Source: Ettlia oleoabundans (taxonomy: Eukaryota; Chlorophyta; Chlorophyceae; Chlamydomonadales). Taken from it: a DNA stretch of 23,224 bases. The stretch's first letter is position 1; the number at the start of each line of letters is the position of its first letter. Both the position numbers and the translations under genes were made by a program. Positions 1 through 11,440 of the stretch are shown piece by piece. The notes beneath the pieces were generated by a model, which worked only from the letters and a program-made list of their open reading frames with translations, was not told the DNA's origin and searched no databases. The stretch lies in NCBI GenBank assembly GCA_019693395.1, contig JAAMXP010003339.1, forward strand, positions 54,223-77,446, given 5' to 3'.

Positions 1-226
1 GGGGGATCTTGGTGTTGCTCACATCTGCAGGGCAGCTGATGCAAGCGAGAAAACCCTGTCTGCTGGCTGCTGCTGCCCTTGTCCCTGTTTCCACTATAAG
101 AGCAGTCCTGTATCAACGTATCCCATGTCCTGCCTCTCCAGCTGTGACTTTGCCACTCCTCCACTCCACCCTTTCTATTTCAAGCCACCAGCTCCCCCCC
201 TCCCAAGCCATCCCACTTCTAGCCAC

Positions 227-3200
227 CTGCAGCGCGCAGGGCCTCGTACAGCAGCCGCTCATTGCGTGTGTCCAGGGCCGAGGTCGACTCGTCCATGAGC
301 ACCAGCCGCGGCTGCAACCCAGCACAGAAAGTTGATTACAGTCAGCAAACCAAGTGTAGGCAGGCAGCAGCAAGTGAAGGGCAGCCATGGGGGGTGGTGA
401 GAGGCAGGTGTGCTAAGGGGTAGTAGTAAAGGTATGTGAGCCGATAGACCAGGTGCACAGCCCGTGCTATACAGGCGCATGCTTTGGGCAGCAAGGGCAG
501 CAGCTTGTTGGCAGAAAACGCCTTCCATGCCCGTCGCCATCCATGCAAGCTACGCAGCATCCTTCATGAGGGGCACTCCATCGAGACAGCCCACCTTAGC
601 TAGCAGCACACGAGCAAAGGCCAGGCGTTGCTGCTCTCCCAGGGACAGAGTGCTGGCCCAATCAGCCACAGCATCCAAGTCGCCGCCGATCCGCTCTAAC
701 AACGGCCCCAGCTGTACTGCCCGTAGCACAGCTTCAAGCTCGGCGTCGCGCGGCAGCGGCCGCCGCACGCTGCTGCCGTTGCTGCTGCTGCTGCTGGTGG
801 CACTGCCGTCGGGGCCGCTGTTGCTAGTCGCGCCATTGCTGCTGGAGGTGCTTTCTGAATCCCCCGCCGCTGCCTCCCCTGCCTGTATAGCACTGCTGCT
901 TGCTGCTGTTGTGGCGGCTGCTGTGCCGGCTTCGCCATTTTCCAGCTTGGCCCATGTGGGGTACAGCAGCTGGTCACGCAGGGTGCCCAGCACCACATAC
1001 GGCCGCTGAGGCACGAAGAAGATGTCTCCCTGCAATAAAGCAAACCAGAAAACGACCAAGTACTTAACCTCCAAATCCACCGGACGTTCTACCCCATGCA
1101 CGCTGCCTAGCAATAACTGGGACGACAAAGATGAAGCTGCATAGCCGCTTGTTGTCCCCAGGCCACAAGCTCTAAATGGCGTAACGGGCAGCCTCACCTC
1201 GCCCTCTGACCGCCCCATGGGCTGCCCATGCCGCACTATGTGGCCGCTGCCGCACGTCCACAGTCCCGCCACCGTCCTGCATACGAAACGTCAAGGCCGA
1301 GGCATTTGACTGGACAGGAACCGCGCGTTGGATGATGTTGATGACCGGTGAGGGTGACGCACAAGGCACAGGTAGGGCATGCGCAGCATGGCTCAAGAGT
1401 GCATGCCACTGAAGCATGCACATGCAGCACGACATAGGGGTGGCACATGATGTGGCGGGGCTGATACATATCGGCAAGCAGCAGCAGATGAGGGAAACCA
1501 CCAGCAGAGGGGGCACATGCAACACAGTAACCATAGGGGCATCAGTGGAACCAACGATGTCACCACAGAAGATGCCCTTCTGACCTTAGGATGCTTGTCT
1601 TTCCCGCCCCGCTGGGTCCCATAATGAGCAGGGACTGACCGGAAGACACGGAAAGGTTAAGGTCTGAAACAAGAGTGGCGCCGCTGGTGGGCAACTGCAG
1701 CGTCAGGCCCCGGATGTCCAGCAGCGAGCGACCTGCGGCAATAGATAGCGACTTATTTCTAGCTTGCTCGCTCTTGTATGCGAATTGGGTTTGAAGCGGG
1801 CAAGTGGCGGACGGGGAGAAAACAGAGCAATCATTCAAGCGCAGGCACCTGGAGTTAGTAATCAACCACTGCAGACTGTTTGAATTTGCAATTGCCGCTA
1901 CGATGCAGCAGAGCCAGAGGGCCAGGCATGCCAGCCCTCAGCAGCTTGCCACTTATCCCAAAACCTACCGGAGCTGGCAGGGAGGTCTGTGACTGCAATG
2001 CCCCCTGAGCCAGTCACGGCTGCCCCCTCCTGGCCTGCCTTCCCGGCAGCTGCCTGCTCTTCTTCCAGCTCAGCAGAAGTGGGCTTTATGGGATCAACAG
2101 TGGAAGCACCACCGGATCTACAGACGGGAGCAGATGTTGACAGGCAGGGGGGGATGACCCAGGATGGGTGCCAGCTTGAGGCCGCCATCCTTCACATGTT
2201 TTCGTTCATTCATTCAACCATTGCCATACACTCCTCGCACCTGCTGCCTTCCAGCACTTCCTGGAACTCCCCCAAACGGTCCACAACAGCTGAAACCAAG
2301 GATTGGGGCACACGAACACCATAGCAAACTTTCGAATTCATGAAAGCATAGACATTTGCTTGATGCTTGCAACTCGGGGGCTGGTGTGGTGGGAACAAAC
2401 TGTGTGGCAACTTTCCAGACTGGGTTGATGGGAGTCGGCTGAACTCGTCCTCGCAGGCACTCGTCGTGCACTTGGCCACCTACCCTCACATACATATACG
2501 CACATGGCCAAATGCACCTATGCACGCATGCATGGCCCGCCCATGGCGCACCTGAAAAGCCTGCGATCACCTCAAACTGATACACCACCAGCGACACATC
2601 CGTGAGTATGTGGTTGAACGCTGCAGGACAGCCGAAGGGTGCAGGCACACGCGATCTGGCATGTGTGGAGGTGAATCTGGGTGAAGCAGCAAGCACAGCT
2701 GCTCCTACGCCCACCTGAGGCGCTCTGGTTGATCACTCCAAACTCAATCTCCCCCCTGAAGTAAAGCGGCGCCACCACAGCAGCTGGCAGCACCTGCGCA
2801 CGAGGAAGCGGCATGGGGGTTCGGGTCAGAAGCATTACGGGGCGCACATTGGAAGGAGGCGTCACATGGCAGAGCAGTGAAGTTTGATGGAAAACTTCCA
2901 AGCGCCGTTTGTGCTACTGGCAAGCATCAACTACGACATTCAGCATCAACACAATGTGCTTGCATGGACCAAGCAGCTGCATGGGCTGAACCCTCGAGCC
3001 GCCTCAAAAGTGGCAATGAATGGCACATGTGTGTGAAGGCGCCAGCGCACAGCCACAATCACATGTTGCGGTACCATGTGGCTACCTGGATGAGGAAGCG
3101 GTAGAAGCTGGTGAAGAAGTTGAGGTTCCGAGAAGCCTTGAGCAGATCTGCGCCGCAATTGGTGATGGGACGGCTGGTGGAGGGCATGTAGGGATGGGGT

Positions 3201-6058
3201 TGGCACAAGCTGGGGGCGGGAGGTGCCGCAGCAGGAGGGAGGTGGCTGGCATGTTTGAAGGGAAGGTGGTCAGGGAGGTGTTCAACAACCAACTCAGCTG
3301 AAACATGAATCAGAGCAGGATATATGCAATTAGCAGAACACGAGACGAAAAATGAGAACAGAGCGTCTCACCCAAAAAGTTGTTGACAGCTGCTTTAAGG
3401 CGTGTGTTGAGCAGGCGCTGCTCGTTGTCCTCCCCTCCATAGAATGCTATGCTCTCAGCATTCTCCCGCACCCGCACCAGTCCATACCTGCACGCGAACG
3501 TAGCCATATACAGGCGCACATGCCCATATTGGCTGACGCTCGCATACGCAGCACGCATGCAGCATGCATGCGCAGGAGCTGCACCCAATTGTTACACCCC
3601 CACCCCCCCCACACACATACACCACACACACACACATTCACCACCACGCACCCCACTTTCCAGAACAGCTTGCTTGCCCTCCCGTACTGCCCACCCAGGC
3701 ACCTGAAGTTAGCCTCCTGCGCCTCCTGCTGGAAGTTAAGTCCAACCAGCGGCTTGCCAATGTACACTGAAAGAGCGGTACCGCCCACAGCATACACCCC
3801 TAGCGCAGCAAACAGCGGTGGGTAGATGCTGTACAGGATGCCTGCGGGACGGCACAGGGAAGCGGTGGTGTGGGGTGACTGCAGGGGGGGGGATATGGAA
3901 GTGGGATGGTTGGTGCGACCATGACGGTACATGTACATTGATTGTGGGGACTTGTGCATGTCTGCTTGTGGGGACTTGTGCATGTCTAAATGAATAGGTA
4001 GGTGAAAGGCGATGTACACACGGCTCGCAGAACAACGCAAGAACGGTGATGTACAGTGGTTTGTGTTTGACATAGGGTGGAAAGCCAGGAAGCATGGGAA
4101 CGGGGCAGGCTGCATCCTGGGAAGGCAGCTACAAAAGCCTGATGCGCACCCGAGAAGCTGACCAGATCAATGAAGGCATTCAGCATGACGACACTGAAGG
4201 TGAGGGCGGTGTCCGTAAAACTCCTGCATGGTAGGGCAGCGGACGCAGCGGATGCGGCATCACTGCAACGACTGGAACTAATCAAGCAAGGCGCAATAGA
4301 AGGGCGCAACAACGGAATGAGGAACTTGCAAGAAGGGCGGATGCTGGTGCAGAAAGCTTGTCGCTTTGGGCAGCGCTTGTGTGCGAGTCACCAAGAAATA
4401 TAGGGGCCAAAGGATGTGTAAGTGAGGAGCATTGAGTGTTGGCTGGTTGGCTGGCTGCTTGCCTTCCTGCCTTGCAATGTAGCATAAGCGGCTGCCTGCT
4501 CACCTGACATCCACCGCGATACGCTGGTCAGGGTTGTCAACAAGCGCGCCAGCCTGCATGATCAAGCACTCAGCACAGGCACGGGTACCCGGTCGCAAAA
4601 CAATCACCGGAGGATGGATGTGTTTTGAAAAAGGAAGCTGCAGGTCCGTACCTGCCTGGTGCCTACCCTCGCATCCCTGACGTTGCCTCCGCTGGTGAGC
4701 CCGCCCGGTGCTGCAGCATGTATGATGTCGGCTGCCATCCACCCACCCGCGGCCCTAGTGTAGAAGCACCACATTCCAACGCCTCTCAAAGTGCTTGTCG
4801 CCAACTCACCCATTCACCCAGCAATACGGTTGTGACTCATTCCATGCGCACCTGCACTTGGTAGAAGGTACGGTCGTAGAAATATTCTGCCGTGAAGCGC
4901 CGCGTCATCCACTCGCGCCACTCCAGTGCCAGCTTAGACTGGTAGTAGTCTCTGCAGGCAGGTTGTCAAGATCGCAGCAGGCAAAGCCAATGCCTCCATG
5001 TCAGGGGGGTGTTTGAAAGCGCGTGGAAGAAACTGACGAATTTATTGGCAGCACGCAAGCATCGAGACTCACAGGTGCCAGCACCAATGCCAAAAGTGCT
5101 ATTCTATGCTCTGCACCACGTGCGCCCCCTGCAGGCCCCCACCCCCGCCGCGCATCACCCCACACCCATCCCACCACCCCATACACACCGCATGACGTAG
5201 ACAGGTATTCCCAGGCAGATTGCAGCTATCCATTTGATCAGCATCTCGCTGAACTTCTCTTGGTCCTTGGCTGACAGAGCATTGAAGAAGTCGCGGCCAA
5301 GAAAGTTGAACAGAACGCTGCAGGGCCGGCAGCGGCCAGGAGAGGCAGGCAAGGTGGGGGCGGTGGGGTAAGAGTGTGGTGCATTCAATATGTCGCGTGG
5401 GTGGTGGATTGGCGGGGCAGGGGGCTTGCAGCATTTTGCTCCTAGTTTGCCAGGGCACGACACAAGAATGAGTGGCCCTGCCGGACCCACCTGACTCCTG
5501 TTGTGCCGAGAGTGAGAGCAAAGACACCCACTAGCTTCCATCGCACGCTGTTGCGATCATCTGACTCTGTGAAGTACGGCAGCACCAGCTGCATAAACAC
5601 AAGAAAGAACATTCAACAAGAGGCGGGTGTGGATGCTGGCTGCATGCGTGAGCAGTGTCGGTTGCTGAAAATATCAGATAGTTTAACCTAGCCAAAAACG
5701 TGCTGCACTGACTGCTGGCTGATTGACATAAAATTCGACCCACCTTTTGCAGGCGTGGGAGCAGGACCGCCAGGTCTGTGCTGGCCCCCTCCTGCTTGCG
5801 AGTGAGCACAGTGCTGCTGACCGGTCCGCGCAGCTGCGCCTCTGTCAAGGTGGTTCCGTCGCGCTGCTGGCTGCGCACTGCTAAGCCCCTTGGCCTGCCC
5901 AATCTCTGCAATCGCCAAAGACTGGGTCTTTGGGCAGCGCCTGGCCTGAAGCAAGCGCCAGCCACGGCACCCGGCAAAGCGGCGCCCAGCTGCGCCAATG
6001 GATGGCAACCGTGGTTGCTTGAATTGTTCATGACCAACATGCCCGGCTGCTTTGGCAT
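227..6058 (-). CDS. ABC half-transporter, ABCD2/SbmA-like, probably chloroplast-targeted (3' end outside window)
   Basis: Seen: 17 exons on the minus strand, 5744-6058, 5491-5588, 5189-5317, 4852-4951, 4504-4553, 4150-4223, 3703-3841, 3372-3487, 3086-3147, 2715-2793, 2552-2620, 2241-2289, 1969-2117, 1585-1732, 1198-1276, 595-1029 and 227-311. All junctions are GT-AG and in phase, giving 725 residues so far. The order is a Ser/Ala/Arg-rich N-terminus resembling a transit peptide (residues 1-60), a membrane domain with the family motif DNPDQRI, then an ATPase domain with Walker A GPSGAGKTS (515-523), Q-loop VPQRPY, signature LSLGEQQ (680) and Walker B LVLMDEST. The H-loop exon (usually SVGHRP) must lie beyond base 1. 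Known: such half-transporters dimerise; Arabidopsis ABCD2 is annotated as chloroplastic, and bacterial SbmA/BacA-type relatives move peptides or cobalamin-like substrates. The substrate here is unknown. ATG 6058 is the first ATG in frame and has G at -3; codon 7 is a fallback. The gene diverges from the importin gene. Confidence 0.9.
766..948 (-). other. Ser/Ala/Gly-rich low-complexity insert in the ABC ATPase domain
   Basis: Within exon 16, about 61 residues (roughly 580-640) of Ser, Ala, Thr, Gly and Asn separate the Q-loop segment ending LLYPTW from RRPLPRDAELEAVL. A GCT/GCA-type trinucleotide run near 776-800 underlies part of it. Family members remembered from plants have only a short linker here. 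No stop or clean splice pair removes it, so it looks translated. Confidence 0.8.
3597..3655. repeat. CA-rich simple sequence in an ABC-gene intron
   Basis: A run of C and CA/CAC repeats lies in the intron between exons 7 and 8 of the ABC gene. It reads as GT/G-rich on the transcribed strand. It is ordinary microsatellite-like sequence. Confidence 0.8.
3942..3987. repeat. Two-copy 22-nt direct repeat in an ABC-gene intron
   Basis: The 22 bases at 3942-3963 recur exactly at 3966-3987, a 24-bp period. They lie in the intron between exons 6 and 7 of the ABC gene. No function is apparent. Confidence 0.9.
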
Positions 6059-6284
6059 TGCCGCGGCCCTCCCCAGGGCTGTTGTGGATGGGAAGGCTGG
6101 ATCGTTGTTGCCAATGCGGAATTACGACCAAAAACTGATTTATGACGGATTATCTACTGCTAAAGCGTTCAAACCAGCCAAAATAACAGGCCTGCTGAGC
6201 GTGCTAGGGGCTGAGTTGGTGCCAGCAGGTTGGTGCATACCCTTGAGTTGGAAGCCTCGGCAGAAAGGCTTAGACTCAGCGAGG
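6059..6284. promoter_or_regulatory. Divergent (bidirectional) promoter region
   Basis: Only 226 bp separate the ATG of the minus-strand ABC transporter (6058) from the ATG proposed for the plus-strand importin gene (6285). The middle (about 6120-6190) is clearly more A/T-rich than the flanks. No convincing TATA box was found for either gene. Both promoters and both 5' UTRs must fit here unless upstream non-coding exons exist, so shared regulation is likely but inferred. Confidence 0.6.
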
Positions 6285-6797
6285 ATGGCAGATCTCCCTC
6301 CAGCCCACCCTGGCAGTGGAAGGTACGCCGATGTGTTGTGTGCTTGTGTGTGGTTCGCTTCCTGTGTGCCCTTGTCCTCACTAAGCGTCCGACCCCGCAT
6401 CTCATGTATTCATGCACAGACGCTCGGATTACAAGAACACCCATGGCGTGCACAACCCTGCTGAGGCTACGGACCGACGTCGCAAGGAGGCGCGCAGCGG
6501 TCTTTTGCGATTTTTTTCTGCTGCTTGTGACACGAATCCATGGTGTCGAGAGCGTTTATAAAGCCGCCCGACACATGAGCTGCAACCATGACTCAGCCCC
6601 CCACCCACCACCCCACCGGGGAACGTGCCCACCAACCACCCTCCTCCCATCCCATTCGGGTGGTTGTGTGCAGACTGTGGCCTTCTCCATGCAGCGCAAG
6701 GAGTCGGCGCTTCGCTCCAAACGACTGAAGCGCGATCCCTCGCTAGGCAGCCTAGGTGGGCTGCCATTGAGCCGGGACCCATCACGTGCCAGCCTAG
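6285..6797 (+). other. IBB-like N-terminal region of the importin gene, exon joins uncertain
   Basis: Exon 1 (MADLPPAHPGSG) joins in phase to 6420, giving RRSDYKNTHGVHNPAEA and then DRRKEARSG. The next clear coding block, from 6674, is TVAFSMQRKESALRSKRLKR. Together they match the importin-beta-binding pattern (GV.....E..RR.RE..TV..RK.KRE..L.KR). The donor GT at 6500 is phase 1, whereas the best acceptor (AG 6672-6673, after a pyrimidine tract) is phase 0. Acceptors at 6563 or 6596 would keep the frame but insert extra residues, and a start in another frame at 6442 is also conceivable. Confidence 0.6.
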
Positions 6798-9700
6798 GTG
6801 GGTGAAACGTACTGAAGACCGAACTCCTTACACACAGCACGCATAGACAGAGTCAGCATGCTTGTGAGTGCTGATTGGTCACTTGGGTGCTTGAACACAC
6901 AGCTTTTCAACTGGCAATGCCTGCGTATGTTCATGCTTCTTTACCCGCTCCGGCTTGAACCTTCTTTGGCTTGCCCCCCCCAACATTTGAAACAGGCGAA
7001 GCGACCAGCGAAGGCGGCACGGAGGCAGCGAGCATCCCACCAGAGGACGTTGCAGCAGAGGTGCAGGCTGCAGTGGATGCAGTGAGGGGTGCCAAGCCTG
7101 TTGGATCTCAACTTTGCCTCGACGCTGTGCGCCGCCTGCGCCAGCTACTTTCCAACTACGATGAACCGCCCTTCAAGGAGGCTGTGCAAGGTGGGGGCAG
7201 GGGGATGGGATCACTTGTTTTGCTCTGCTGTGGTGATTTGTGCCGGCAATGCGCGATCAGGGCTGCCAGGCGGGTCTACTTGACAGACTGCCTGCCAGCC
7301 TGCAGAATGCGGTCTGAAAACTTGTTGCTGCGAATGGTCTTGCTTCCACAGTATTCTTGATTTGTTTGACTGCATTTATACAGCACCGCACTGCTGCCCA
7401 GTCGCCGTCAACCAGATCGCCGTGCCAGGCGGAGCAGCCAGCGCAGTTGGTGAGCGGTCCCCGCGATCCGCCACCACTTTCGCTGCCGCTGCCTCCCCAC
7501 CTCCGCCTTGCAGCTGGAGCTGTCCCAGTGCTGGTGGCGGTGCTGCAGCCACACCACATGGACTCGACCGCAATGGAATGCGTGTTTGAGGCAGCCTGGG
7601 CAATCACCAATTTGGCGGTGGTGAGCAACTGCTGCCCATATTGCTGAGGGCTGCATAGAATGACCCCATCCCGGCATTCCCACAAATGGGAGCCTGGTAG
7701 CTACCTTGACACCGTGGCTGGTGCAGCGGCGGCCATCAACGCTTTACAGATTTCATAGCGCGACACTGAGAGCTCCTTTCACCAGTGGTGGAAGCTTCCG
7801 CGTTCTTGCAGGGAGAGTTTGAGACGGTTAAAGCTGTGCTAGAGGCGGCCCCCATCCTAATTGCATACTTGGGAGGCGGCAGCGGCCTGCCCGTAGCAGA
7901 GCAATGTGCCTGGGCGCTAGGTGCGACCTTGCCCCAGAACCACCATTGCGCATCGGCAATGGTCGCTGGTCCCCACCGCTGCAATTCAGTGCATGGTTCG
8001 ATGCCTCTGTGCATGCAACAACCCTTGCAGACTATCAGGGCGCCTTGGTTGCAGCCTTTTGTGTCTCCCCTCCTTTTATGATCGCAGGCAACATTGCAGC
8101 CGAGGACTTCGAGTTTCGCCAGACACTGATCGCCAATGGAGTGGTGCGACCCTTGGCCCACTTGGTGGTGGGAGCAAGCAGGGCTCTAGACTCGGCCACA
8201 GGTTTGGCTCCACATGTCCCCAGCGTGGGCCATGCCCGCCTGCCTGGCTGCCCGCTGGTTGTTGCGCTTTGCGGGTGATGCTCCTCTAGCGTTGGCTTAC
8301 TCAGAACATGCCTGAGTTTTGCCAGCTGTTTGCCAGCCGCCTTGCTCATATCCTTGTGTGCCAGTGGCATCTGCTGTTCCTTTCAGCTGACGATGATGAT
8401 CCGGCACTGGCTGCTGGCACCACTGCGGCCTGGGCCCTCAGCAACGTACTCAAGGGAGCAGGCAGGGAGGTGTGTCTGTGTCCTTCTTTGTTCAATACTT
8501 GAATAACAGGAAAGTGCACTGGGTTGGACAGGCCTTTCTAAGCTGAAGTGGTGTGCAGTCAGCTTCACAGTATGCAGAGGGCATCTGGTTGCACCAACAC
8601 TTTCCCTTGCCCTGGATCGCTAGAAGGATTTAGTCTTGTTTGTGCCGGATCCGTGGGGCGGCCTGCTGCCAGCAGGTTGGAGAGCTGATGGGCACAGAAG
8701 GTGTCGCAGAGGCTGTTGTGCGCCTGGTAGCAGACTCGCCCGACCACCTTGCAACTGAGACTGCCTGGGTGCTGGCCTACATCACAGGTGGGCGCCTTCT
8801 TTTTGCTTGTCCCAGCCCTTTGGTGATGTTGCAGGTCGTCTTTGTCAGTCAATTGTTAGTCGTTGTGATAGGAGTTGCATGGTAACGGGAGGGCAGCTGA
8901 AGTTTGTGCCCTCGCCCGTTGCAGCCTTGTACCTCATCATCATGTGCTCTTTGCCATGCTCATTCCCTTGCATCGTTCTATCTAAGGTTGTTTTAATGTG
9001 TTTATTTATGAACCCTCTGTGCCTATGCAGCTTCGCATGAGGCGCACCTCAACCGCATGGTGTCCCTGAGAGTGGTGCCCCCCTTGCTGGCTCGCCTGGC
9101 AGGCGCTGTGGACCAGGTGTGAATGGGTTCCTCCCACAGCCCGCACCTGACTGATGGCTGTTTTATGCTAGGATTGAAGCAGTTTCTAACAGGCGTTGCA
9201 CCTATAGGGAAAGCAAGGCTGTCTCCGAGCCTGTCTCGCTGTGACCAGAAGCCCACACATGCATGCAACAAGTAGACCCAGCCCCACCTTTTGGGTTGTC
9301 GACACCTGCTTAACCCATGTTTAACCTGCTTAACCCGAACCCCCTGGTAGCCTCTTTTGGCAGAAATGGTCTCGCTGTTGATACTTGATTCACCCCTTGT
9401 AACCCCTTGCTGGCCCCTGCCCCTTCTGCAGATGCTGCAAGATGAGCAGTCTGGCCGGGCACTTCTCATCCCGCTTCTGCGGTCAGTGGGCAACATTGCT
9501 GCTGGCGGCGGCTCACATGCGATGGACCAGCTGCTCAGCCCTGATGCCGTCCCCGCGCTGCAGGCGGTGGTGACTTGTGCAAATGTGCGTGATGGTTGTT
9601 GAGTGGCTTGGCTTGTTGAGCTGATCAGAGGGTCAGCTTGGTTTCTTCGAGGCGGTGGTTGACACCTGGCCAGCAAGCTAACGGGGTAGGAGAATGGTAT

Positions 9701-11126
9701 CTGCCGTAAACAAAAGCGTTGGCAGCTTCACATGCAGTTTCCCTTGCATTCATCTGCTGCTGACACACATTGCTGTTCTTCTTCCGGTTGGAAATCTGGT
9801 TGTAGAGCCACCATCATGGCCTGCAAAGGGAGGCTTGCTGGGTGCTGAGCAACATTGCAGGCATGCCGGGGCGGAGCGGCATCGAGGCCCTGAGGGCAGC
9901 GGGGGCTGTGCCGGTTAGTAGCAGCAGGCTATTCGCACTCAGGAAGTGGATCAACATGCAAATGCGTTTTCAATCACTGCCCTGCAAAAGTGCTGATCTG
10001 TCATGCCTGCCAACCTGGCTGACTCTGAAATCCATGTTTGTTGCCCGTTCACCTTTTTATGTTTGAGAGCAAACAACACCAAGAACTCAAGTCGCTGTTT
10101 TTTGTATCAATAATTGCAGACACTGATGCGTTTATTAAAAGAAGCGCCTTTCCATGTGCGTAAGGAAGCAGCATTTGGCCTGGCCAACATCTGTGCAGAT
10201 GGCGGTGGCGGCACTGGTGCGGAGCAGCTCCCTTTTGTCGACAACACGTAACCTGACAGGCTGCAGCACTGTTGCAGGGCCTTGGTGCGGCAGCTGGCAT
10301 AAGCAGCAGCTGGCAGCCAGCTTGTTCAATATGCCTGTGAGCAGCTCTTCTTGACGCTGTGTTGTGGCTGATACCACTGCAAAGTCATGAAACCCTCGCG
10401 TAGAGCTTGCAACAGCACGCCTTCCGTTGTGCATTTGATCTGCAGGCAACCCAGAGACAATAAACTATCTGTTTGCCGCTGATCGTGACGCCCTGCGCGC
10501 TATGGTCTCCCTCATGCGCTCTGCCGACATGGATGCCGCACGTCTCGGCCTGCAGGTACCCACATATCCTGCTGCCCAGTGCCCAACGCTGCCCACAGTC
10601 ATGCTGCTTGTTTGGTTGTCTCTGTACTTGTCACTGCTGCTTGGGCAAGCGGGGTGTGTGGTCGGATGCTGCTGCCACCACTGCTGCTGTCTGTCCTCCA
10701 AGGGTGTGATGTCCCTGTGGCCCCGCTGCCTCCATTGCGCAGTTCACTGAGATGGTGCTGAGGCTGCTGGACACAGGGGCTGAGGCAGTGGAGGAGGTGG
10801 ATGGCATTGAGGCCATAGAGGCAGTTCAGGTAGTGTGGAGAGCTGCAACTCCCAAGGGAGCAGAACCGTGCTTTAGGGAGTCGTGGATGTTACCAGGGCC
10901 TGGTGTGCCCCTACCCGCATTCTACAGTGCTATCAGCCTGCTGTGACATGGACGTAGAGCTGCTTCGGGACACCCGTAACTGTGTGCTATGCCAGCCGTC
11001 AGGCACATTGACCACAGCTTGCTCCTGTTGCGAGTGTCATTGCAGTATGGTGCTGCACCACCCGAGCTTCAGAGGATGGCTGCTGCGCTGGTGGACAAAT
11101 ACTTTGGGGCAGACAACGAGCCGTAG
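6285..11126 (+). CDS. Importin alpha-9-like armadillo-repeat nuclear import adaptor
   Basis: Seen: plus-strand exons 6285-6322, 6420-6499, 6674-6797, 6996-7190, 7514-7620, 7812-7920, 8088-8201, 8387-8469, 8676-8787, 9031-9116, 9432-9584, 9806-9913, 10120-10216, 10446-10555, 10743-10829 and 11046-11126 (TAG 11124-11126), about 560 residues. From 6674 on every junction is in phase; the 6499/6674 join is not (see findings). The N-terminus is basic and resembles an importin-beta-binding region. About nine armadillo repeats follow, with typical motifs such as EAAWAITNLAV, EQCAWALGNIAAED, TAAWALSNVLKG, ETAWVLAYITG, REACWVLSNIAG and RKEAAFGLANIC. The C-terminus ALVDKYFGADNEP closely resembles remembered Arabidopsis IMPA-9. 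Known: importin alphas bind NLS cargo through ARM-repeat Trp/Asn ladders and link it to importin beta. IMPA-9 is a divergent clade, so its cargo is uncertain. Confidence 0.88.
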
Positions 11127-11440
11127 GCTTGGCTGCCTTGTTAGGCTGGCAGGACTGGGAGCAGGCAGGAGCGGCATAGTGGAGACGTGCCAGCCTGTGC
11201 CACCTAACCTGGGCGTGCGGGAACAGAACACATGCAACCCATTCCGCTTGGAAACATGGGCAGCACAAGGTGATCTCATGGGGTCGCTTTTTTACGGGAA
11301 AACAGTGACAGCAGACATGAGCCAGGCGTACCAGCAGCACCACTGATCCATCACCATGTATCCATATCCATGCTCACGAAGCGCATGTCTTGTAAGTGTA
11401 ATCAGCACTGTTTCAGCTGCCTACTGTGACTCCCTGTAAG
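11127..11440 (+). terminator. 3' UTR / polyadenylation region of the importin gene
   Basis: TGTAA, the polyadenylation signal used in many green algae, occurs on the plus strand at 11391-11395, 11397-11401 and 11435-11439, 265-310 bases after the stop. A further copy lies at 11934-11938. Which one is used cannot be told from sequence. Confidence 0.5.

Larger units (their letters stand above)
2241..5588 (-). other. Membrane domain exons of the ABC transporter (ABC_membrane_2 / SbmA-like)
   Basis: Exons 2 to 12 encode the membrane-spanning half (about residues 106-426). Hydrophobic stretches are visible at LVGVFALTLGTTGVSVLF, at IKWIAAICLGIPVYV, in the exon with FSVVMLNAFIDLVSF, at YPPLFAALGVYAVGG and around VLPAAVVAPLYF. 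That is five or six spans, as expected for a half-transporter. Conserved soluble features are WREWMTRRF, NPDQRIA, and the cytosolic ENAESIAFYGGEDNE helix region that is diagnostic of the ABCD and bacterial SbmA-like families. The exons are short (49-139 nt) and mostly not in phase 0, so simple exon skipping would break the frame. Confidence 0.85.

Noticed and set aside
1..226. Possible last ABC exon after the acceptor-like CTGCAG near base 30 (minus strand)
   Set aside because: The short reading does not resemble the expected SVGHRP H-loop sequence, so the terminal exon is placed outside the window.
464..1009. Plus-strand open frame of 181 codons opposite the ABC ATPase exon
   Set aside because: It is the antisense shadow of the Ser-rich exon 16 on the minus strand.
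3597..3655. CA-rich tract as a CRISPR or satellite array
   Set aside because: Simple CA/CCA sequence without spacer structure, inside an intron of a nuclear gene.
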